A stretch of 64,000 bases of DNA from Neonectria sp. B-13 (lineage: Eukaryota; Ascomycota; Sordariomycetes; Hypocreales; Nectriaceae): assembly GCA_002682825.1 (NCBI GenBank), contig NOKP01000003.1, forward strand, positions 1,798,001 through 1,862,000, written 5' to 3'. Positions 55,294 to 64,000 of the stretch are shown here, one piece after another; within the stretch, counting starts at the first letter, position 1, and the number at the start of each line of letters is the position of its first letter. The notes below the pieces were generated by a model. It was not told where the DNA came from and ran no database searches. It worked only from the letters and a program-made list of their open reading frames with translations. The translations under genes were made by a program, and so were the position numbers.

Positions 55294-57051
55294 ATGGCTT
55301 CAGGACACAATGTAAGTCACATGCCTCTAACCCCCGCGTCCCATGGCCTGCCCAAGGATCCTCTTTCCTCCTTTCTCCCCTTTCTCCCCCCGCTCTACTC
55401 TCCCGCTGACGCAATCTACCCCCCAGGACCCAAAACTCCTTTATGCCGTCGAGGGCATCCATGCCTACCACATCTCCAATGGCAAGGAGAAGTCCCTGAC
55501 CCTGTCCGGGTCTCAGACCCTGTCGCTCCTGATGGTCCCAACCTCGTCCGGCCTCGCTGATACCTCAGGGGTCGGCGCTGGCGAGGAGGACTTCTATCTT
55601 CACCTTCACCTCCCTCCCGAGCTCGACCTTCCACTTCCCGCCACGACCCAGATCTACCATCAGCCACCCACCAGCTATCTGATCCCTCGTTGGGATCTTG
55701 GACCTGACAGCGGCGCATTCACCCGGATCGAATTCCCCGCCCCTGGTTCCAGGAAGGGTGTTCAGGAGGACGTCGACACCTTTGAGACCATCCTAGCCCA
55801 GTGTACCGCCTTCCTCGAGCGAGCTCCCCCTCCAAGGCAAAGACCCTCCAAGGGATCCTCTAAGGAGACCTCTAAGGGATTATCCAAGGGATCCTCCAAG
55901 GCCGCCATGGAAAAGGATCGTGAGGCCGCTGAAGAGCGCCTTCCCGCTTACAACCCGGCCGAATACAGCCCTGGCCAGGCCTATGTGCAGGGCAGCCATA
56001 GTTCACACACTGGTGGCAGGATCGTGCTTGTCGACGAGGAGGATGGAAGCGTTATTGGCGAACTCACCGACAGCTACCAGGTAGTTGAGGATAGTGCTAT
56101 CCGCCCTGGATCTAAAGGTACGTCTATTCCACAATTGCATCACAGCAATCCCACAGCCCCCAATAAAATAATTCTGATCATCATTCAGATCCGGTCGAGA
56201 TTGCTTTTCCTGTCGATGGCAGCCAAAACATCTCCGTCCAGCCTGTATCCCAGGGATACGTCGAGATGGACCACCACCCCGCCTACAAGAAATCAGCGAT
56301 AGTATCGAGCGCCTCCAAGGCTTCCCGCCTCATTGTCACCACATCCGACATTGTTTCCAAGACGATGCAAAGCCAGGCTAGCAACTTTACCAAGAGTACA
56401 AAACCCGTCGCTACACCCGTCACCTTCGCTCCCGCCACGCATGAACGTGTCCGGCGCATCAATCAATTCTCCACCAAAGCTGCCGTCGTGTCGGCGACAA
56501 CGGTCGGCGCCATTGGGAATGTGGCACAGAACTTCGGTGCCAATCTCTCCCGTCGAAAGGACGGCCGCGCCCGAGGTTACGATAAGGACGGGAACCCCAT
56601 CGACACATACAAGCCTGGTGTGCTCAACAAGAGTTTGATGGCCTTCAACACCGTTGTCGATGGTATCGAACAGGCCGGCCGAAACTTACTTACTGGCACA
56701 TCCACCAGCGTGACCACCGTTGTAGGTCACCGCTGGGGTGCCGAGGCTGGCGAGGTGTCCAAGAACCTTGGAGGCGGTTTCAAGAACGTCGGGCTTGTCT
56801 ACATTGATGTGACGGGTGTATCACGCCGCGCCATTCTGAAGAGCGTGGCTAAGGGCATGGTCGTTGGCAAAGTGAAGGGCGGAGGTGAGGTCATCGTGGG
56901 AGGGACCGACAACAACAGCACTGCGGCCCTCGTTACCGAGGGCAGAGAGAAAGGGAATGGCAACGGCGCCTACAGCACATACGGCGATGCGCAGAGCACG
57001 TTCAGCGACCACGATCCCTACGGCAAGAAGCCTGCTAAGGGGCCCTTTTAA
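55294..57051 (+). CDS. Senescence/spartin-domain protein
   Basis: Three exons: 55294-55311, 55427-56117 and 56189-57051, giving 523 residues. The first exon is only 18 nt (MASGHN), with donor GTAAGT and a CCCCCAG acceptor. Residues 7-150 form an N-terminal beta-rich region (LLYAVEGIHAYHISNG). A low-complexity Ser/Lys repeat covers about 146-165, and the C-terminal half carries the plant/animal senescence domain (PF06911 type, about 270-465), with alanine/glycine-rich amphipathic helices such as KAAVVSATTVGAIGNVAQNFGAN. Relatives (spartin/SPG20, ERD7) bind lipid droplets and endosomes and promote lipophagy or lipid transfer; a similar peripheral-membrane role is inferred here. Start chosen from the short first exon that opens the family N-terminus. 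Confidence 0.86.
55845..55900 (+). repeat. Coding tandem repeat (Ser-Lys-Gly-Ser-Ser-Lys type)
   Basis: Imperfect copies of TCCAAGGGATCCTC-like units inside the spartin-like gene encode the SKGSSKETSKGLSKGSSK stretch, giving a flexible basic linker before the acidic helix EKDREAAEER. Confidence 0.75.
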
Positions 57052-57851
57052 TGAGTGATGGAAACGACTGTTTATGACATTGCCTTTTGCTCCTGTTCGA
57101 GAAGCTCTTGATGGACGTCAGATATCAGAGAAAGAGTGAAATGAGTCGGGTGAAAATTCTAGGTAGCCGAGCCGGCTGGTTAATGATTAGTTCTTCTAAA
57201 GATGGATATACGCAGCAATGAATACGAACGTTCGCCCGGAACCCGAATACCCAAGTCATCTTGGCCAAAACCGCCCTCTCTTTCCCTCGCAGGAGTTGGG
57301 TATTATACTCATGAAATGCCTTGAAACATTTGCATCGGGCCTGTCCTAAGCTGAGGCCAAGATTGATTGTACTTGTAAATCTGAGTAAAACGGCCGTCAC
57401 GTGTGGTCGCGGGGCATGATGCACGTCCGCCGCGACGCGCCATCTTATCGTCCATACCCCAGAATTCTCCAATACCTTGCTAGAAGAGATGAGCCTAGAC
57501 GCCAACGACTGAAGTAGCGACCTAGGCGATGGTGAATGCCACGGCTCGGGCTCGTCAATATTCTTCCTTGATTGAAGTATTGCGCCGCCTCCGGCTTGCC
57601 TGCTGCCAGGCTGAAGATTGTCCACGCAGCTCCCATCAACAAACTACCCCACCACAATCTCCAACTCGAGGCCGCATCACCAGCCGGTCTGGTTCATGTG
57701 CCGATTCGAGCTCGTTGGGGTCATCATCCTTACTCTCCGAGATCTGCGCAGTCTGATCAAGTCCAGAAAGGCCCGTAAACGGTGCGGATTGACAGCCCGA
57801 GACACCCTGCCGCAACTAACTCGCAACACCAAGCCCAATCCCTCACGAGCC
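57052..57851. other. Intergenic region
   Basis: About 800 bp between two co-oriented genes. The GCP4 frame is open from about 57618, but the family starts at the ATG 57852. Nothing else seen. Confidence 0.5.
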
Positions 57852-60224
57852 ATGCTGCACGAGATCCTTCTCTCCCTCTCGGGCCACCCGTCCCCCCTCC
57901 TGCGAACCGACGCCCCGGAGCCTCATGCCCTCGCCGCCATCTCTCCTCCCGAGCGCCAACTCCTAGCGTCGACGGCCCACCTCAGCAACGTCCACGTCAA
58001 GCTCATCAGCTACACCGCCCAGATCGCCGACTCGCACCCCTCGACCATCTGCCGCGCCGTGTCGACCGCCATCGACTCCATCCACCTCGCCGCGTTCCAG
58101 CGAAAGGTCCTCGAGGTCGAGGAGAGCATCTTGTGTGATGACCCGGAGCTCGTGGGCGCGTACAACATCGTTCCGCTGACGGCGGTGGTTGGCGAGTTCA
58201 AGGAGTGGACCAGGAGGATGGAGTGGCTCTGGGAGATAGTGCAGTTCATGCTTGTCAAAAACAAGCAAGGCAACTTGTGTCATGGTGCACAGCTCATGGA
58301 TCGGTTGAGGACTGAGCTGCAGAGTGGTTATCAGGACGTGGTGGCAACGGCCATGAGCTTGGTCACTGTGGCCGAGACGGCCTGGCTAAAGCAGGTCTCG
58401 GCCTGGATACTATATGGGAGACTTCCGAGCTTTGGAAGCGAGGATTTCTTTGTACAGAAGGCGGAGGAGTCTCATGAGGTTCGTCTAATCTCCAACTGGC
58501 GGTTTACAAGCGCTGATTTTGTCTAGGAGTATGTTTCATACTCCAGCTTACTACCATCTTTCGTCACCCCAGCCGCTGCTTCGTCCATGCTATTCATTGG
58601 CAAGTCTCTCAACCATGTACGCGTCAGGAGCAGCGTGGACTCGGGCTTCCAAGGTCTTGATCAACTATCATCGAAGTTGCAAGAGTTGTCAGGCTTGGCC
58701 TTTCCCCTAAACAGCGCCGAGTTCTCCAGAGCGATAACTGCCATTCGGCTATCCCTCTCCGAAAATACACTACAGAAGCTCCTCCCATTGACTAGGGTGG
58801 TTGAGATGCTACAGCTCTTACGAGACTTCTTCCTCCTGGGTCGTGGCGAGTTCGCCATGGCGTTGACTCAGGAGGCAGATGAAAAGATACGCAGCCGCTG
58901 GAGGAGGGCGGACAATTTAGCCTACGAAAAGGGGGACGGCCTCAAGAACATCACCATCAAAGAAGGAGAGGTGGCCGCTGTCCTGGGGAGGACCTGGACA
59001 GTGTTGGCATCAATGCAAGGCCAACATGCAGAGGAGGACGAACAACTCGAACTCGCTCGGGATCTCCTCCGACTTAACCTCACCAAGACCAAAGGCGTCG
59101 TCCCCATCGGCGCTGGCTCTGGCCTGAGCCAAGATGCCGCAAACATCCTCGCGACATCCCCCTTTCGAAACCTCCTCTTCTCTGTCCCGTCCGTCCTCTC
59201 GATTCAGATCCCTCCGCCGCTGGACATGGTCCTCTCGCCATCCGACCTACAGCTGTACTCATGCGTCAACGCTTACCTACTGTCCATGCGCAGAGCGCAC
59301 CTCCGGCTGACTGACTTGTGGAAAGTCACTTCCCTGAGACGCCATCACCCGGCGCCCAGAGGCGGGCGCGAACAGATCGTCCTCCTTAGGGAGCGGTGGA
59401 CCGCGCGGTCCTCGTCGATGCGCAGCTCGTGGACAACCGCGAGCGCCACCATCTTCTTCCTCGCAGAAACGGAGGCCTATCTACAGACGGAAATCGTCGG
59501 AAGCCTGTGGGAAGGCTTCCATTCATGGCTGATGGCACACCAAGGAAGCCGGGATACCCGCTCCGGTGCGACAACTCCAGCGGCCCGACCAACCACCAAA
59601 GACGGCGAGAGTGACGGCGATGATGAGGAAGAGGATCTCTGGTTGTGTGAAGACGATAAGCCTGCAAATCTTCAAGATACACCCAAGAAACCCAAGCCCA
59701 ACCCCTCGCACGATCCGCAGACCCTCTCCACCGCCCACCGCCTCTACCTCCGCACCCTCATCCACCGCCTCCTCCTCACCCAGCCCAGCTTCACCCAGCC
59801 GCTCTACACCCTCTTGATCCACATCGACCACCTCGTCGCCCACTTGCACCGCCTGCACGCCATCTACACGTCCCTGGACCTCGAGGAGGACGCCGGCGTG
59901 GTCGACGCCTTCGTCGATCTCGAGGCCGAGGAGCGCGACGTCAAGCGCCTCCTGGCCGCCGTCGAGAACAGCGTCCGCGCCGGCATTGAGGACGTCGTGG
60001 CCGCCCTGCGCGCACTTGAGGCCGACCCCGCCTTCGCTGCCGAGTGGGAGGGCGATGCTGCCCTCGCCCTTGCCGAGCACGTCCCCGGCGCCGATGACGA
60101 AGCCGCGGCCGAGCGTGGCGGCTATGCGCCGGCTCGGGTCGGCGGCGTCAACCGCCTGCTCATGAAGCTCGACTTTGGCACCTGGTTCGGCAGACCGGAC
60201 GGCGAGGAGGATGGTGGGTTGTGA
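57852..60224 (+). CDS. gcp4: Gamma-tubulin complex component 4 (GCP4; Spc97/Spc98 family)
   Basis: Two exons, 57852-58478 and 58527-60224, giving 774 residues; the intron is GTTCGT...TAG in phase 0. The N-terminus MLHEILLSLSGHPSPL is typical of GCP4. Family blocks include the GAQLMDRLRTELQSGYQDV region with WLKQVSAWILYG, SFVTPAAASSMLFIGKSLNHVR, and the C-terminal VLSIQIPPPLDMVLSPSDLQLYSCVNAYLLSMRRAHLRL stretch in the gamma-tubulin-binding half. An acidic, Lys/Pro-rich insert lies near residues 565-615. GCP4 is part of the gamma-tubulin ring complex at the spindle pole body that nucleates microtubules; in many filamentous fungi GCP4-6 are non-essential. The domain order and length fit the family. 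Confidence 0.9.
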
Positions 60225-61060
60225 CGTGCAGTGCAGTGTGGCCAAAGACAACACGAAGGTGCAGCAGCAAGGAACCCTGTCTGCGCAGATGGATGTATGT
60301 CATGTGGCGTCACGGATGGGTCGATTATCGGGTCTGGGGTGCATGAGGCTGGTCAGACCGGGACTTGAGCCCGGAAGGACATATACCATTGAGTTGTCAA
60401 GCTGCAAAGAAGCAATATTCTGTGTCAATTCGCAGTCGTATCAGGTCATCATGGCGTCTCATCAGTCGTCCAACCCAATAATCCTGCAAGTCCATCAAGG
60501 AATCCTTTGATCCGTCGATACATGGACCCATCCCGTTTCATAGCCGGGGTAAAAGCACAGAGAAAACGAGAAAACCAAACAAGATACCAAAGCCAACCAA
60601 GACCCTGCCGGGTCGTTCCCAATCGTAAGACACCAAACACCTCGCCTGCCGTTTTGCCCAAAGTGCTCCGTAACCCGCTAATGTCATTCAACGAATGCCC
60701 GCCGATAGCCCAAAAGAGTGGCATGCAGTAATAAAAGCCAATAAACAATAAACAATAGTTGTTAAAACATGTGACATGTACAAGAAAAATGTGTGACAAT
60801 GTCAAACTGGTATCGTGACCCAGAGGCAGAAAATGGCGAGTCGGAGTCTGTACTGTTCCGAAATAATGATGAGTGGCAGTCACTGTGTGTAGCCTGCGAC
60901 ATATTCCTCGAAGGGGGGAAAGAGGGTTCCCCGTCGAGATTAAAGAAAAAGGAAATCGTGGTCGTGAGTTAACTCTCGACTGATTCTCCGCACCCCATGC
61001 GTGGAGAGAAACTTTTGTTTGCCGATCTTTTGGTTGAGGTGGGCCAAAAGAGTTATGCAG
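60225..61060. other. Convergent intergenic region with a tRNA-like fragment
   Basis: About 840 bp between the stop codons of GCP4 and the acidic LOR-like gene. The only structure seen is the tRNA-like stretch at 60361-60416 on the minus strand. Confidence 0.5.
60361..60416 (-). other. tRNA-like fragment (D-arm and T-arm pieces, no anticodon arm)
   Basis: On the minus strand a CTCAATGGTA A-box-like sequence is followed after a few bases by CCGGG-CTCAAGT-CCCGG, a perfect 5-bp stem with a 7-base loop close to a T-arm (B box with one change). No anticodon stem-loop lies between them and the acceptor ends do not pair, so it is not a working tRNA. Confidence 0.22.
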
Positions 61061-62666
61061 CTAGTAGGCAGCGACAGGCCGACGACCGAATCGCAGCGGA
61101 CCGCTACCCCTTGAATGTTCCTCAGAGTGTCGTCGATGGAATACTTTCTGAACAAGGCTGCGTGGAGTCGAGTCATTGAAGTCGCCAGCGCGGCTACGAA
61201 TGGCACGGTGAGATGGCTTCTTTGCCTGCCATCGCTCCTTGATGCTGTCGTCAACGAGGGTGACGAGTCCAGTAGAGACTATGACACTATGAAATAGTTA
61301 GTATCGGGAGGGATGAAACCTTGTGTCGTCGGGATGGTAAAACTTACTCTGCCACGTCAGTGACAGCGTCAATGATGCTGTTGTCACTGATCCACATGTA
61401 ACAGGGAGTGACCCAGGCACCAGCCATCTCATCGTCGAGTACTTGGTTGGGGCTGCGCATCTCGGGAACTATGTGGGCGATAGGAGCTCCGTGTCCGTCG
61501 CGAACGAGATGGTAGGACACCACGTTGAGATTCTTGTCGATGACGCGCTTCCAAGCGTACTTGTGTCCCCACCACTCGAACTCGTAACGCTTGTTTGTTC
61601 GGCTTCCCCGCCGGGCCACATCGACGCGCGCATAATTGCTGAATTCGATCTTGATGCGGTTGGTGGACACCAGACGCGGCTTGGCCTTGGGTGTCTGTGA
61701 CTGGTTTTGCTCCGAAGACACAGAGTGATGAGAGTCAGACCATACCGAGGCTCCATCAGAACCCGTCGAGCTGGAACTGCCCGCAGGGTTCTTGAAGAAG
61801 GAAGTCGTAACAGACGCAGGGCGGTGGAATGGCGTGGTGACGGTCTTGAGAGCGGAGCTCATTGAGCGACGCAGAGCCGGGCGAGCTGCCGCAACTGGCC
61901 CGGCTGGAGCTGGAGCATAGGCGCGCTTCGAATTGCAGACCTCGCGGCCGGAATCACGGCAGTAGCGGCGTAAAGAGAACTCCCGACGGGCCAGGTCGTG
62001 CATGCGTAGATGGAAGAGCTGAATAGCGAGAGGCCGACGTCCCGGACCGACGGGCACCAGTGTGTCGACGCGGAGATTCATGTTGCCATCAGGGGTAAGG
62101 TCGTCGTGACGAACGGCAAGTCGGTCGAGAGAAGGGAAGAGGCGTGCAAAGTCCTGGGGAGTAGAGGGGCGAGCAGGAGGGTCGTTAGAAGCCCCTCGGT
62201 AAGGGGGGAGGATCGGAGGGATATGTAGAGACGCTGGGTCAGAGAGGATGTAGTCCTTTTCTGCGTCCTCTTCAGATTCGTTGCCGTCGTCTTCGTCGTC
62301 TTCCCCGCTCTCTGAGGAATCCTCTTCATATTCATCGCCTTCGCATCCACCAACAGGCAGATCGCGGCGGAGGGGTTCCATCTCGGAAAGAACAGAGTCG
62401 TAGGTAGCGATTGAGGAAGAGGAGGCGTGGAACTGTGGTACGGCCGCTGCCGGGGCCTTTTCTGCTGCTACTGCCGAGGGCTTCTGGCCCTGGATGATGG
62501 TGAGGCCCTTGTTGTGAGAGGTAGATGTTGAATGGAAGGATGTGGGAGCGGTAGACTGGGAAACATCGGAGAAGTAGGAGTCGCGAAGAGAGTCGGACTC
62601 GGAGGGGGCGGGAGAGGTTGTGACGACAACCTGTCGGTTCCGCCGCGGTGATGAGCCAGACATCAT
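61061..62666 (-). CDS. Uncharacterised acidic protein with possible LURP-one/tubby-like domain
   Basis: Two exons, 61348-62666 and 61061-61286, giving 514 residues. Without splicing, the donor GAGTAAG supplies a stop, so exon 1 alone would give 440 residues; splicing extends DVAD into VIVSTGLVTLVDDSIKERW. The N-terminal 120 residues are Ser/Thr-rich, a strongly acidic patch (about 112-140) follows, then a proline-rich segment and two regions with beta-strand character: about 185-225 and 335-430 (RIKIEFSNYARVDV, KRYEFEWWGHKYAWKRV, SYHLVRDGHGAPIAHIVPE). The alternation of Trp/Tyr strands and a DGHGAPIAHI turn recalls LURP-one-related or scramblase-like folds, but this is a guess. The gene is convergent with GCP4. 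Two adjacent ATGs (62666, 62663) can start it. Confidence 0.72.
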
Positions 62667-64000
62667 TGTCGGGTGTTGTGCAGTTTGGTTGTGTCGAGAT
62701 TGATGTTGTTGCGGTTCGCGCCGTCAGGGGGGGCGGTGGGTGTAGCGAAAGCCCGTATATGTAAGGCTCTGTGAGCTTTGATGAAGGGCGAATGCTTCAG
62801 GTGAATGAGGCTGGGAATAGTCGGGAGTCGTGGGAGGGTAGCGCGAAGTCGTCAAGATGTTGGCAATATGTTGTGTAATAAGGGTCAGGTTAGGTCAGAT
62901 TAGATCAGATCAGAGTCGTATCCACGAGGTAGCCAGGATTGTAAAAGGGGGAGGCAGTAGTTGATATATATCGGATGGAAGTCATTCAGTCAGTCGGAGC
63001 CTTGGATTGCGCAGTGGGATGATGGCGGGCAGTGGGGAGGACCCCGAGAGCTTATACGGGGCGGGACCTTAATACGCAACCAGTGGAGCCCAAACGGTGC
63101 GGTGCGTGCTGAGCCAGCTTGGAACTTGGAGGCCAGCCAGGTTTGCCAGGGTTTTAGGCGCAGTCCAATGTGTACGAAGTACCGGGTCGGTGACTTCAGC
63201 GGAACAGGACCACCTGTCAAAACTGGCACCACGGCGGGGAGAATTGGAAGAAGCGCCTCACCCCGAGGCCGGCAAACGACCACGACAAAGAGTCTAGCCC
63301 GACTCTCGAGAGCCACCCCCCCGGACCACCCGCGGGTCAGGGGCTGGGCTCCAGGGGGGCCTCGTTGGTTGGAGGTGACATGGTCAAGGCTCGAGAATGG
63401 GCGTGAGCATGGGTGAGGGTGAGGAAGGGTGGAAACCCTCCCCGGAAGCCTGATCAACTGCACTAGGCTCGAGGTGGGCAGACACTCAGACAGTCACAGC
63501 GACTGGTACTCGGGGGGCGCCTTGCAACGGCGGGTTTTGCTTTGGGCGGCAGCACCAGTGGCCAACAAGCCCCCCAGGGACCACAAGTCCCACAACCTCC
63601 AGGCTGAGCGTCTCGAGCTTCGTGGGGAGTCTTTGAGACTTTGACCTGTGGCACCGCGGCATCGTGGGGGTTTATTGAAAACGACTTCGACAAGTGCCCC
63701 GGATGAGATCCCGAGCCGGGGCTTGCGAATCCGCTGGCAGACAGGTCGTCCAGTGAAGAAGAGAGCAATTGCGCGTGTGAGTATCTGAGTGACTGGCTGA
63801 ACTGAGAGCGCGACGGTGGGCCGTACTTCGTCCAGTACAGGGACAGCCCATGGCCGGGGGACGAGTAGCTGTTTGGAGCGCCGAGTCACACCACGCGTGG
63901 CCTGTTACCTGTCCCATCGGTTTGGACACCTGGGGCCATCGAGGGCCATCGATGATCATCTTTGCTGTTTCGAACAGAAACGACGTCGTTCAACGCGCAC
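62667..64000. other. Upstream region of the LOR-like gene to the window end
   Basis: About 1.3 kb without a recognised gene. ORFs of 60-157 codons lie on both strands with no domain. A small GGTCAGATTAGATCAGATCAGA-like repeat lies near 62885-62912. A gene edge beyond the window cannot be seen. Confidence 0.5.

Noticed and set aside
59523..60254. 243-codon ORF antisense to the GCP4 3' end
   Set aside because: Shadow of GC-rich coding sequence; Gly/Val/Asp-rich with no domain.

Overview
This window looks like nuclear DNA of a filamentous ascomycete (Pezizomycotina, probably Sordariomycetes). The reasons are short 45-90 nt introns with GTAAGT/GTATGT donors and YAG acceptors, C/G-ending codons in expressed genes, wide pyrimidine-rich intergenic spaces, and a gene set that includes a WSC sensor, a Zn2Cys6 regulator and fused Egt1. 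The organism call is an inference. One scaffold gap of 100 N lies at 46347-46446. Exon joins were made by eye from splice signals, codon phase and family similarity; I had no transcript data.

Left part (1-24.3 kb): the 3' end of THO2 (mRNA export) with a very long Arg/Glu/Asp/Ser-rich tail; a DUF300/OST-alpha membrane protein; a WSC-domain cell-wall stress sensor (minus) with a long leader containing a 5'UTR intron; a gene-poor stretch of about 7.4 kb holding one long unexplained ORF; a membrane-anchored bacterial-type PI-PLC X-domain protein; and a large single-exon kelch-type membrane protein (minus).

Middle (24.3-40.1 kb): an isolated C-terminal piece of what looks like a PKS-NRPS release (R/Dieckmann) domain without the rest of the megasynthase; a five-exon CSC1/OSCA-type mechanosensitive channel (minus); about 5.1 kb without a recognisable gene; two fungal proteins of unknown function; a PflX-like radical SAM protein; and an endocytic NECAP protein (minus).

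Right part (40.9-64 kb): eIF2B-alpha (GCN3) converging on the 11-exon ergothioneine synthase egt1 (minus), whose exons include 14-nt and 22-nt micro-exons; the assembly gap upstream of egt1; a Zn2Cys6 transcription factor (minus); about 4.3 kb of gene-free sequence; a senescence/spartin-domain protein; gamma-tubulin complex component GCP4; and an uncharacterised acidic protein with a possible LURP-one-like beta domain (minus).

Most genes are unrelated housekeeping or membrane functions, and no working biosynthetic cluster is visible. The least expected items are the orphan megasynthase fragment, the open RE/RK-rich frame after the THO2 stop, the egt1 micro-exons and the 360-codon ORF at 16.8-17.9 kb.
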